Of a stretch of DNA of 64,000 nucleotides, positions 44,401 to 54,115 are shown piece after piece. The DNA comes from Silene latifolia (lineage: Eukaryota; Streptophyta; Magnoliopsida; Caryophyllales; Caryophyllaceae), in the NCBI RefSeq assembly GCF_048544455.1, contig NC_133538.1, positions 256,604,491-256,668,490 on the forward strand, written 5' to 3'. Under the pieces are notes generated by a model that saw nothing but the letters and a program-made list of their open reading frames with translations, had not been told where the DNA came from and did no database searches. Positions within the stretch are counted from its first letter, which is position 1. Every line of letters begins with the position of its first letter. Both the position numbers and the translations under genes were made by a program.

Positions 44401-47400
44401 GTAGCTGTCATTTCTTCCATGGACATATAAGTGTTATAGTGTACTCATTTTAGTTTTGTATTTAGAAATGCACCTCAATAATTGTTATGATGTACACTAA
44501 CTCTAAATAAGAATATAATTCAAGTTTGTGTAGAAAACCGCAAAAGGGTTTCTCTATTATGCAATTAAAACAAGTGTTGTGCCCTAACATACCACGATTA
44601 AGTTTATGGTGAGACCATACAAATCAAGGTAATTATATTCAAACTAGAAATAAAATGTCATATATATAAGACTCAAGTTGGTGACCCCAATCCTATCTCA
44701 ATTATCGATTGAAAATCATATTTAGAAACTAGTTTTGACTAGTCTCCCAAACGATTTGATTGGGAATCTTGTGGTGCATGTGAATCTTGTATTCAAAGCA
44801 AGTTAATTCATGACTTTTTTCGGAAAAGGATTATGAATAGAGCAAGATATTCGCCCTATTTGCACTTTGAAGTGTATGGTCGAATACAATTTCAATCAGA
44901 AAAGGTTATTACTTCTTCATCTCTTTTACCAACGAACTAGATAGATACTAGGTATCCACTTTAATGAGGTAATAACAGAAATTCTTTGAATAAGTTCAAT
45001 GAATGTTTAAAAGGTATCAAAACCTACAGATTATAAAACCAAAGTATTAGTACTTTGTTAAAATGGGGAACAATAAAGTGATGACTTTTATCTGCACCAT
45101 ATAGAGTGTGATATGGTATCACAAGATCACTTTCATATTCACACCCTATCAAGATAAGGTGTATTGATATGATTGAATCTTTACTAAAAAGTTGGAGATA
45201 GTTTCTATTGCAAATTTGTCTAACATTTTTAATTTTTCCACTAAAACAAAATATAGTTAAAGCAATCAAGTACAATTCATATGAGATATGGTTAGGCATG
45301 GTACCTGAATTGTAGCTTGTTTCGATAGTAAACATGCGCTCTCTCTTCCTACATGATCACGAGAACAAAGGGTTTGTGGCTCGTGATGCTGTCTATTAAA
45401 GAAATGAGGATTATTTCTTAAAGACAGTGGGAGAAAATGTTCAAGAGCCACAAACTGAGAATAAGACGTAGGAAGATGTTCCCTCTTGGTCAAAATCAGT
45501 AATTATTTCTTCGAAATCTAAAGTGGACAGGAGTCATGTTATTTTTGAAAGTAACAAGCATGTAACTTATTAAGATGCTTTATCTAGTTTCAACTCCGCA
45601 AAAGTCTGAAATGAGAATAAACATGAAAATGTTTATTTAGCCTGGTTGGTTGGTAGCAAAGGGTTTTGCATACAACAACAACGCCTCATTAAAATCGGAT
45701 TTTATAGTTGGATTTTAAAATCATCTTGCATGAGTTTTTGAAAATCGCAACTATCCTAAAGTAGGAGTTGAATTGTATGTTTTAATCATGTGATAAACTT
45801 TTCTCGATTTGTCGAGTAGTTTATACATGGAGTTTAGTGGGAGTAATGTGGTGTTACTAGTCTTATATGTAAGGGACATATTGATCATTGTGAATGATGG
45901 AAGACTTAGGAGAAGAATCATATATCTCTAAGGTATCCAGACCTATAAAGATAGTTCTAAGAGGATATTAGCGTTAAATGAATATTCTTATGTTAATAAG
46001 AGTCCAGACAAGTTCAAAGGTATTGAACATGTAGAAATTGAATCCACGTGCTTCCGCTGCGGGATTAATTCATTACGCTAAGATGTATCACCATTCTTAA
46101 CCATGTTAATGGGCCCACATTATTGGTTGATAGAGCATCAAAGTATAAATCGAATCCTTGAGAGAAGTCTCTATATAGCCATATGAGTTCATTGGTTAGT
46201 ACTCAAGAAGTACTAAAGATATGAAGCTTAGTGATTACTAATGAGATGTTTTTATGTGCAAGGAGTTACACAAAACCATATTCTAAACACATAAGGATGG
46301 TTATAGAACCATCTTGGCTATATTATTTAAGGAGGATAACTGCTAGAAACATCCTAGGCAGTTGAACAATGAGATATACACAACGAAAATTGAGTACACT
46401 TGCAATAATGAGATATGCAAGAAGGAAGGGATGATATTAGGATTCGGTTTTATGTATTGGAGGAACTATGGTAGTTCGTTCCAATAACCGAAGGTCCTAT
46501 TCCAACACAATGTGAGGACAGTGGGAGTTATTCAAAGGCAAGAGAGCCTATGTCCAGATTGGATCTTGACACGTACTCAAAGAAGTTCTTATAATACAAG
46601 ATTATTCACAAGAATGGGAAATAGTATATAGTATGGTTAAGGAAAGTGCAAAGTATTGCTAAAACTTGCTAACCAAGGCTTTTTCATAGGCACATGCCAT
46701 TTCAATTGAGTTGAGATGTATAGTTATATACAATATTAAGTATGGATTATAGATTATGTAGTAACTGATATGGTATCAATTTTACATATGTGATAATGCA
46801 TTCATCGTTTGAGTTTTATATTAAACTCTTTTATTACTTTGTTATATCCAAATAGGTTGTATGGACAATGTTGAACCCTATTAAAGTGAAGCGGATTAAC
46901 ATAGTATTGGCCCCTAGTTGCTTATATGAGATGACGTCTCGAAGTAACTAGAGTGTGATGCTATTGATGACAAGTTCAAGTGCCATAGAGTCATAAGAGA
47001 TGACTAGTTGATCATATAGGCGGACAGTATGGGACACTCTGTCGGGCAGTGACCGCTTATAGAGTTCTGGAAATTCATAAAGCCTGGTCGTGGCGAGAGC
47101 TACTATAGTATTCTTATGAGTCGATTCTTTTGACTAGAGACTATTCGCCCAAGTTGGCACAAGTTTCTGATTGGCTTTGATTTATAATCTCGACATGTCA
47201 GAATCAAGTCAAATGAGTATATTTTGGGTCATGATGAACTGTGGCTATACGAAAGGAATAGTGCGATAAGAATTGTCCACCCCCTTGTCAGGGTTGTTTA
47301 AAATCTCAGGGCCACTCGATGAGTAGTGAATTAAAAATGCGTGGCCACGCTCGGAAGGTATCTACGGTAGATAATTCCGGTCAGACAGTTACTCTCTAGA

Positions 47401-47525
47401 TCGAGCAAACCACTCAAGATATAATCAAATGCAAGTACGACATGCAAGACACCTTGCATTGAGTGGGAGATTGTAATAGGACAAGAGAATTGGTGACGCA
47501 CACTTGTCTCGGACAAGTGGGAGAT
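44401..47525 (+). pseudogene. 3' interior of E: decayed copia reverse transcriptase and polypurine tract
   Basis: No ORF survives, but traces of copia pol can be read. Around 45640-45680 a segment resembling the ARLVAKGF box reads AWLVGSKGF. At 45848-45898 GTG GTG TTA begins VVLLVLYVRDILIIVND, the YVDD catalytic box with its first Asp changed to Arg. The preceding SGSN is also typical. The remainder, to the polypurine tract GTGGGAGAT at 47517-47525, is unreadable. A second polypurine-like GAGTGGGAGATTG lies at 47461-47473. Confidence 0.65.
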
Positions 47526-48846
47526 TGTTGGAGTATGTGTCCTCAACAATAGTGAGATCACATGATTTAAAATCATAATTAAATCTCATAATAAGAATAC
47601 GTAAGGGATGATTCATTATATAGTCAACTGATCAATATTAATCGGTAACGATTGGCATGCTAGAGTTTGACGTTACTGTCGTAGGACGGTGGTGGTCAGT
47701 TGATCTCTTAAGGTCACACATATAGGATGATACCCTAATTAGTAAAGTTAATTAGTTGTATATAGAAACAAGTTAATTAATTCCTTAAATAAGAACAATT
47801 TATATTTATGAGAGGAAATATGTATCTTATTGTAATTTGATTAAATAAGATTCGATTTAGTGGATTAAAATATTAATTTACTTAATTATATTGAGGTTTT
47901 ATATATAGTTCGAGGTAGAGGTAATTAGTTATTTACATTTATAAGAGGTTGTAAATTTAACTAACTAGCTTTTATGGGAACCCATTATATGTTGATATAA
48001 TGCTAAAATATTACTCAATAAGTTGAGTGAATATATGTTTATTAATTTGTCACATAATTGTTGTATAATCAAATTAATATTTAATTATGTAAGATAATTA
48101 AACATAAGACTATTAAGCATTTGTGAGACAAATATTATAAGACAAAAATAGACCCATATGCACTCAAGTGCACCGTCCAAAGGGTGAGCATGCTTTATTT
48201 TTTAGTTTTGTCATTTTGTTGTTGGAAAGATGCTCCAACACCTTATGACACACTTTATAAGCTAGCCTACTACCTACATATAAATTATTATTGCATGTGA
48301 TATTTTGAGAAGACCAAAATGCTCTATAATAGAGCATTTGGACGGTACATACACCAAGGATGAGAATAATTTGTTCTCCTCACTTTTCTCTACCATCTCT
48401 AAAATAATACACATGCAAAATCCCTCTCTCATATGCTTATTTTCTTTTCTCTAAAAACTTGAGAAGTTTTGATCTAGATTGTTCAAAAATACTACTAATA
48501 TTATTAATGTAATATATGAGTATTAGTAGTCATTTTTAAGGTAGACTACTAAATAAATATCTAGCAAATATTATTTAGTAGTGATAAGGGCTAATCTTGG
48601 GTGCAACAAGAGGAGGGTCTCAATACTTGGGATTAAGGAGGATCATTCATTACATTTAAGCTCAAGAACAAATAAGGAAGGTAACCTTATTTGTGCCCAA
48701 ATTTTCGAACCATCAACAATGTAAGAACCATTGTTTTCTCATTTTATTTCTTTTTAGTTATGCATGCACTAGATCTAAGAAACTCACATTAAAATGTTAA
48801 TTAGTTCATCTTAGAAAAGTCTAATAATAGGTATATGAACCTAACA
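47526..48846 (+). repeat. 3' LTR of element E
   Basis: It has the same 1321-bp length as the 5' LTR and few substitutions by eye. It ends ATGAACCTAACA, followed by the target duplication CCTTC and then the integrase zinc-binding region of F. Confidence 0.9.
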
Positions 48847-49078
48847 CCTTCATCTGGGGCCAATAGTAGCTTCTCTTCAATAGGCATAAGGTTCTCTGCC
48901 ATCCTGGATGACCCGTCCACAAGGTATCATGACACTCTTGTAGAAGAATCTTCCGCAATCCCGCCGCTTTTGGAACAAAGATCCGATGTCCCTTCCCGAA
49001 TAGAAGTCCATCTTCCATCCAAAACTTATAAGTCTACCCTTTGGTGGCCAGCTGTTTCAGAGTCCTCGCCACTGGGTC
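48847..49078 (-). pseudogene. Element F integrase zinc-binding (HHCC) region, left end cut by E
   Basis: Reading on the minus strand, FVPKAAGLRKILLQECHDTL then TGHPGWQRTLCLLKRSYYWP is the N-terminal zinc-binding region of a Ty3/gypsy integrase. The copia LTR of E begins right after WPQMK. The continuation is at 27947, 21 kb away. Confidence 0.82.
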
Positions 49079-49465
49079 CTAGTCGAGGTGTTGTTTCACC
49101 TTAGCTCGAATATCTGTTGCCACCATAGTGGTAGACAAGTGGACAATCATGTGCAACGCGGACAGGTGGCACCTCCGGCTTAGGGCAACAACGACTCTAT
49201 TGGCTGCTCCTGGTCGGTACACAAATTCCACATCGAACTCCGCCAACAATTCTTGCCACCTAGCTTGTCGGTTGTTGAGCTTGGGATGAGTCAAGAAATG
49301 AGATACTGCGGTATTGTCAGTCTTGACAACGAACTTCGACCCCAAGAGGTAGTATCTCTATCCCCGTAGGCAATGAACAATAGGTAGGAGTTCCTTCTCT
49401 TGGACAACATACCGAGTTTCGGCTCCATTCAACTTTCTTCTCTCAAAGGCCACCGGGTGACCCCC
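49079..49465 (-). pseudogene. Element F RNase H region
   Basis: This RNase H domain would degrade the RNA strand of the RNA-DNA hybrid during reverse transcription. Visible segments are FVVKTDNTAVSHFLTHPKL and QARWQELLAEFDVEF, then VYRPGAANRVVVALSRR. In the last, the usual ADALSR box has changed to VVALSR, losing its conserved Asp. Two stops (at 49466 and about 49360) separate it from the reverse transcriptase. Confidence 0.82.
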
Positions 49466-50509
49466 TTAGAGTAGTACCCCTCCAAGGCCAAAGTCGGACG
49501 CATCAGTCTCGACTTCAAAAGGTTTCGTGATGTCTGGTAACGATAAGATTGGTTCTTGTACCACCGCTTCCTTGAGCCTCCCAAAGGCCCTTCTCCTGTC
49601 GATAGACCACTCCCACTTGACATCCTTCTTTAGCAAATCGGTTAATGGGGCGGCTATTCTTGAGTATTCTCGGATGAATCTCCGATAATAGTTTGCTAGC
49701 CCCAAGAAAGAGCGAAGCGCGGACACGTTTCTTGGGGTTCCCCAATCCTTGATGGCTGTTCTCTTCTTTGGTTCCATTCTAAGCCTCCCTTTCCTCACGA
49801 CGTGGCCGAGAAAATTGACTTCGGGTTGGGCGAATTCACATTTCTCCCTTTTGACAAACAAGTGATTATCTCGGAGTTTTGCGAACACCAGTCTCAAGTG
49901 TCTAACGTGTTCTGCCAACGAGCTGCTATACACAACGATATCGTCCAGGTACACCACCACGAACTTGTCCAAGTACTCGTGAAACACATGATTCATCAAC
50001 GTGCAAAACGTCGCAGGTGCGTTTGTCAAGCCAAAAGGCATGACCAACCACTTAAATGACCCATATCTCATCACACAAACAGTCTTTGGCTCATCTCCTT
50101 CGGCAATTCAAACTTGATGATACCCGTATCTCAGATCTAACTTGGTGAAGTACACGGCGCCTTGTAACTGATCGAACAAGTCAACTACCAAAGGGATGGA
50201 ATAGCGGTTTCTCACCGTCAGCTTGTTCAAGGCCCGATAGTCGATACACAATCTCAGACTACTATCCTATTTCTTTTGAAAGAGCACAGGAGCTCCATAT
50301 AGAGCTTTAGACGATCGAATTGACCCTGAGCGAATTAGATCATCTAGTTGCTTTCGTAGCTCAGCTAACTCTGGGGGTTCCATCCGGTATGGCCCTCGAG
50401 CTGGAGGTCTTGCCCCTGGAATTAACTCAATTTGATGGTCCACCAACGACTGTGGCGATAGACTCATACGCAACTGATCAAGCATCATATCCTTGTTGTC
50501 CTCCAACAC
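49466..50509 (-). pseudogene. Element F reverse transcriptase, broken
   Basis: The N-terminal part (50509-50267) has DHQIELIPGARPPARGPYRM, the usual start of a gypsy polymerase. The middle is readable as [16 protein letters not shown] but contains stops near 50267 and 50110, the latter inside HQV.IAEGDEPKT where CGA has probably become TGA. The C-terminal ORF (50074-49466, 202 residues) keeps the catalytic YLDDIVVYS, preceded by MPFGLTNAPATF. It also has the thumb region FLGLANYYRRFI and the tether ETDASDFGLGGVL. All catalytic boxes are recognisable, so decay is by point mutation rather than deletion. Confidence 0.88.
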
Positions 50510-50552
50510 TTCTTAGACTTGTGGTTCTACGGATTCAGCGGAAGTGTCCTCT

Positions 50553-51172
50553 TTACACGGTACACAAGTACGTCGGTTCTCCCTTTTGGATTCCCCTCTT
50601 CAATTGCATCGCTGAAAGGAGCAGTCCCTTTAGCTTTCTCTTGCCTTCTACAACTCTCACAAGACATGATTTTGATCCGACCATCATTAGAGACCCATTG
50701 TGGGGCACCAAGAAGGTCGGGGTTCGCTTCAAAAAATTCATTCCGAGGACGATCTTGAAGTCATCCATCGGGACGCTGGTGAAATCGAGCTTTCCAGACC
50801 AATAGCCCATCTTGATCGATACCTCTCTGGCCACACCCTGAATCGGCTTGGCATTGGAATTGACGGCTTTCATGCTACCTCCTTCTCGGTTCAAATTCAT
50901 CCCAAGTCTCTTCGCCTCGTCGGGGTGACGAAGTTATGGGAGGCCCCCGTATCTATCATGGCTCTAGTGGACTTCTCATTGATGCTTAGTTCCACGTACA
51001 TCAGTTCTGTGGACTTTATCTCAGAGCGCTCAACACCTTTGCTCATTGAACACATCATATGCAGCGAGCCCATCCGAGCCATTTCCCCTTGCTCACTGGC
51101 CTCCTCATCGTCACACCCCTCTGCGTCGTTGTCTATCCCCACGGGGTTTGATTCCACCGACATCTCAGACAA
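50553..51172 (-). pseudogene. Element F aspartic protease
   Basis: The ORF 51172-50897 ends in TRAMIDTGASHNFVTP, where DTGAS is the retroviral aspartic protease active site. The second ORF, 50900-50553, continues with GMNFLKRTPTFLVPH, the flap-distal half. A frameshift or stop at about 50897 separates them. The N-terminal part follows directly on the gag zinc knuckle. The DTG form differs from the DLGAS of elements A and B and agrees with a chromovirus. Confidence 0.82.
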
Positions 51173-51174
51173 AT

Positions 51175-52243
51175 TCTTCTTGAGAGTGTTGAACTCTCCT
51201 CGGTGTGGGCACTACGACATTCGGTGTGGCCCTTTACAAAGGAAACAGGCAAACGGCTTTCTAGCAGTGGACGCTTCTGAAGTGCTGCCTTTAGAAGAGG
51301 TTGGAGTAGAATTGGTCATGCCCCACCTTCTATTGTCTCCCCGTGGACGAAATCGACTGTTTCCCGTAGAGGGAGGTCTCGCTTGTGGAATCGTTCCTCC
51401 AAATTTTGGGTTATTTCCGCCCGTTACAGAGAATCCCTTCTTTTGGGCGGCTTCACGCTCTGTGTAGTAATCAACCAGTCTTTCGGCCGCTGTCATCGCA
51501 GCCGAGAGGGACTCTGCCCTCTGTCGTATGATCTCTCCTTCAAGCCATCCATAAAAAGGAATACCCGATCCTTCTCGGTCATGTCCGAAATCTCCAACAT
51601 ACACGCCGAGTAAGCTTTCACGTAACCACGGATCGAGCATGTATGTTTCAAGTTCTTTAATTTCCTTCGAGCTAGGATATCGGTGTTCTCCGGGTAGAAT
51701 TGCTCCTTGAAGAGTCGTTTAAAGTCATCCCATGACTCTAGCACAACGATCCCTACCTCAATATCGACGTATTTCGAGCGCCACCATTGTTTGACATCAT
51801 AAGTACATACTCGCAGTGCTGACTTTCAAACTCTCGTCGAACACGCTCACTCGAAAGTACTGTTCTATGTCGAAGAGGAATTTATCGACCTTGGGAGTTC
51901 CACCAAGAGTCCCGTCTGCGGCCAATTTCATCAAGGTATTACACATGTTCTAAAGTTGAGCGAGTTTTTCGTGGAGGTAGCCCCCCTCCTCCTTATATTC
52001 TTTCGAAATCGCCGTTTCAACAGTCACAAAGCGGGCCTCTTGCCTCTTTATGGTCTCGTCTGCGGTTTCAAAGCGGGCCTCATGCCCCTTTAACGTCTCG
52101 TCCAAGGTGTGGTGAGTATTCCCCAAACTCACATGGAGAGCCTCCAAAGATGAAATTTTCGCGTCCATCAATTTCTCTAAGGCCACTAATCTAGCCTTAG
52201 TTTCGCTTTTGTTCCCACTCGGGTCTATGGTCCTTCCTGCCAT
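51175..52243 (-). pseudogene. Element F gag, frameshifted
   Basis: The likely ATG is at 52243 (MAGRTIDPSGNKSETKARL), 30 bases after the primer-binding site. The N-terminal part (to 51950) is rich in charged heptads and probably forms a coiled coil. The capsid core lies around 51744-51500 (FKEQFYPENTDILARRKLKN and MLEISDMTEKDRVFLFMDGL), shifted relative to the ORF 51640-51212. That ORF carries the basic linker and the zinc knuckle CFLCKGPHRMS followed by a stop and CPH. The ORFs are in different frames, so no full gag could be made. Confidence 0.8.
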
Positions 52244-52270
52244 CGTATGCAACAGCCCGTCGTAAAGACC

Positions 52271-52286
52271 GGGCTCTGATACCAAA
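52271..52286 (-). other. Primer-binding site of element F (tRNA-iMet)
   Basis: The minus strand reads TTTGGTATCAGAGCCC, with TGGTATCAGAGC complementary to initiator tRNA-Met. It touches the LTR end (ACCATGACA) directly and sets the inner LTR boundary at 52287. Confidence 0.85.
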
Positions 52287-52937
52287 TGTCATGGTCCGAA
52301 CTTTGAGCCGGGGCGTGGAGCGCACCCTTGTCTAAAATCACAACAAGAATGTTAGCGAGAGCTTCAAGCACTAGGGCATTCGTAATCGGTCTCGGTTTGC
52401 GTGAGTCGGGATCCTAGTCTCGATCATCAACGGTCGACACACACATGCTTGTTAGTGAGTTATGAAGGAAAGAGTCGTTCATAAGAATGCAAGTAACAAG
52501 CAATAAGAAGGCAATTGGGTGGGAAGCAGATTCATTGACTAGTACTCCCAAAGAGGGAAATTTGATTTTACATGCCTGGTAGCAGGAAACATTGAATGTG
52601 CAGAATACCGATATGTTTTCTAAACGCCTAAAAACGTATCTTAAACTAAAAAGCTAGCTCTCAGATTCGATACGCAGGAAGTAATCTTGAAGTACTACAT
52701 GACTATAAAAAACAGAAACGAAAATACATAAGTAGAAACATAAAATCTAAGGGCTCGAAGTGAACGGACCACGCGCGCAATTTTTAGGGATTGTGCGGTG
52801 TTTTATTGGCTCGTTACAAGTTACATCCACACTTTAAGCTCAAGGGGCATTCGTGTAAGGGGGCGTGTTAGAGTATAAAACCGATCTTAGGACTCCAACC
52901 ATTAGCTTAAGCTTTTGGTTGAAATGGTTTCTTAACA
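52287..52937 (-). repeat. 5' LTR of element F
   Basis: On the minus strand it starts TGTTAAGAAACCATTTC and ends CGGACCATGACA, 651 bp. The AACCAAAAGCTTAAGC stretch and the later CTCTAACACGCCCCCTTACA are a familiar plant LTR start. The next five bases (TCAAA, 52938-52942) would be the target duplication; its partner is off-window. Confidence 0.75.
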
Positions 52938-53037
52938 TCAAATTCCTCTTCCAATAATAGCGTGTAATATTGCACTTTCAACAATGGACCAATTTTCACA
53001 TTTTGTCAACTTAAATATGTACAATATTATCTTATGT

Positions 53038-53228
53038 TCATTTCAGGTCATTAAGTCTAAGCCTGCGGCTCTTATCTCCTAGAACCAAAAAAGCCTTCAC
53101 ATGCTCCTCCTCCATCATGAAAAGCACAGAAGCCGCAAATACACTCTGAACTATTTTCGTTCTCATCCCTTTGTAAAATCCCCGCAATCTTTCATATTGA
53201 ATCATCTTGAATATCGCGTGCAGAGTTC
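53038..53228 (-). CDS. Probable last exon of a mitochondrial-carrier-family gene (peroxisomal NAD-carrier-like)
   Basis: Minus strand. After a splice acceptor (TTGCAATAG) the 63-codon exon reads GTLHAIFKMIQYERLRGFYK, then GMRTKIVQSVFAASVLFM, and a charged tail ending NDLK and TGA at 53038-53040. The GFYKG-TKIVQSV-AA-LFM pattern is the end of the third repeat of mitochondrial carrier proteins. The wording is closest, from memory, to the plant peroxisomal NAD carrier (PXN type), which exchanges NAD for AMP/ADP across the peroxisome membrane. Several usually conserved residues differ (for example MEEEHVKA where KEELVK is usual), so this may be a relic. Upstream exons were not found before 55971; the intron would hold the SINE and MITE, or the gene was severed by the copia insertion at 55972. 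Confidence 0.6.
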
Positions 53229-53319
53229 CTATTGCAAATAATTCAATAAAATATATACGGAGTACTAAGTATTAAATAGTATTCACACTACAGCTAAACA
53301 TTTTATGATTTTAGTAACA

Positions 53320-53493
53320 CCTTGGCGCATCGGTTAAGGTATTGCTTTGTGACCGTGAGATCACTGGTTCAAGTCCTTGGAGCGGCCTCATGCCAAAATG
53401 GCAAGGGAAGGCTTGCCTCTATTACAACCTTGTGGTGGGACCCTTCCCCAGAGCCTTGTCTAGCGAGGACGCCATCGTGCTCCGGGCTGCCCT
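53320..53493 (+). mobile_element. Au-like tRNA-derived SINE
   Basis: This 174-bp element has a polymerase III A box (TGGCGCATCGGTTAAGG, from 53323) and B box (GGTTCAAGTCC, 53366-53376). Its 3' half (GGGACCCTTCCCC and CTCCGGGCTGCCCTTT) resembles the plant Au SINE family. It is flanked by a perfect 9-bp duplication, TTAGTAACA, at 53311-53319 and 53494-53502, which marks a complete insertion. It lies just upstream of the carrier exon, probably in its intron. The ORF across it is not a gene. Confidence 0.85.
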
Positions 53494-53599
53494 TTAGTAA
53501 CAGATGAATTCCATTGAAAAAGACAAAAAAAGAGGCATTTTCAAAAATTAGGAGGGAGTATCTATCACAAAAGTTTGTATGCTCGTAACTTTAAATGGG

Positions 53600-54115
53600 A
53601 TATTCTACATGGTATCTCTCAATTTTTCCACTTTCTACATGGTACCCCTACACTTTTTAAAATATACATGGTACCCCTAGTTGTTGTCATTATCGCTAAG
53701 TGTACCCCTAAACTTTATTTTTTGTCAATTAAAATCAGTTTTAGGCGTTAAGTAATTACTTGGACGCGTAATTAAGTTTGTCATTTATCATCCCAGGACA
53801 TAAGGACTCTATTAGGCTCAATATCCATCTTTGGACGTGATAATTTGGCAGGGGATCAATAAATTTTCCGTCAAAAATGTTTTAGCCCATATATATCAAT
53901 AAATATTATGATCGAGATGGATATTGAGCCTAATAGAGTCCTTATGTCATGGGATAATAACTGACAAGCTTGGTTACCCGTCCAAGTCATCACTTAACGC
54001 TTAAAACTGAGTTTAATTGACGGAAAATAAAGTTTAGGGGTATACTTAATGATAATGACAACAATTAGGGGTACCATGTATGTTTTAAAAAGTGTAGGGG
54101 CACCATGTAGAATAT
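53600..54115. mobile_element. Inverted-repeat MITE-like element, about 0.5 kb
   Basis: The left end, ATATTCTACATGG at 53600, is mirrored by CCATGTAGAATAT at 54115. Arms of about 200-250 bp match imperfectly as reverse complements, including TACATGGTACCCCTA and the inner GGACTCTATTAGGCTCAATA mirrored near 53920-53950. The left arm has a duplicated tip (TCTACATGGT repeated about 30 bases in). A spacer of about 60 bases separates the arms. It has no coding sequence. The superfamily is not settled, because no clear target duplication was found. Confidence 0.75.

Larger units (their letters stand above)
27948..48846 (+). mobile_element. Element E: Ty1/copia LTR retrotransposon, coding region decayed, hosting D
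   Basis: It has LTRs of exactly 1321 bp at 27948-29268 and 47526-48846 and a perfect target duplication, CCTTC, at 27943-27947 and 48847-48851. The primer-binding site resembles tRNA-Met and the polypurine tract is GTGGGAGAT before 47526. The interior without D is about 6.2 kb but holds no long ORF, only faint reverse-transcriptase traces near 45640-45900. The LTRs are nearly identical by eye, which fits a recent transposition of an already defective copy helped in trans. Confidence 0.88.
27074..52937 (-). mobile_element. Element F: chromovirus-like Ty3/gypsy element, split by E and cut by B
   Basis: Minus-strand order from right to left is 5' LTR (52937-52287), primer-binding site, gag, protease, reverse transcriptase, RNase H, integrase zinc-binding region, then (after E, 27948-48846) integrase core and C-terminal part. 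The reading across the E insertion is continuous: YYWPQMK at 48847 joins DDVMEYTN at 27947. B ends F at 27073, so the chromodomain region, 3' LTR and target duplication are off-window. Many stops and frameshifts show it is inactive and probably the oldest element here. Confidence 0.85.

Noticed and set aside
45848..45898. Intact copia reverse transcriptase in E
   Set aside because: The YVDD box reads YVRD and no ORF surrounds it.
50700..51467. 255-aa plus-strand ORF
   Set aside because: It is antisense to the protease and gag of element F, which have real motifs (DTGAS, zinc knuckle) on the minus strand.
53322..53507. 61-aa ORF over the SINE, and a possible tRNA gene
   Set aside because: The A and B boxes belong to a SINE with its own target duplication. 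No cloverleaf with acceptor stem was found.
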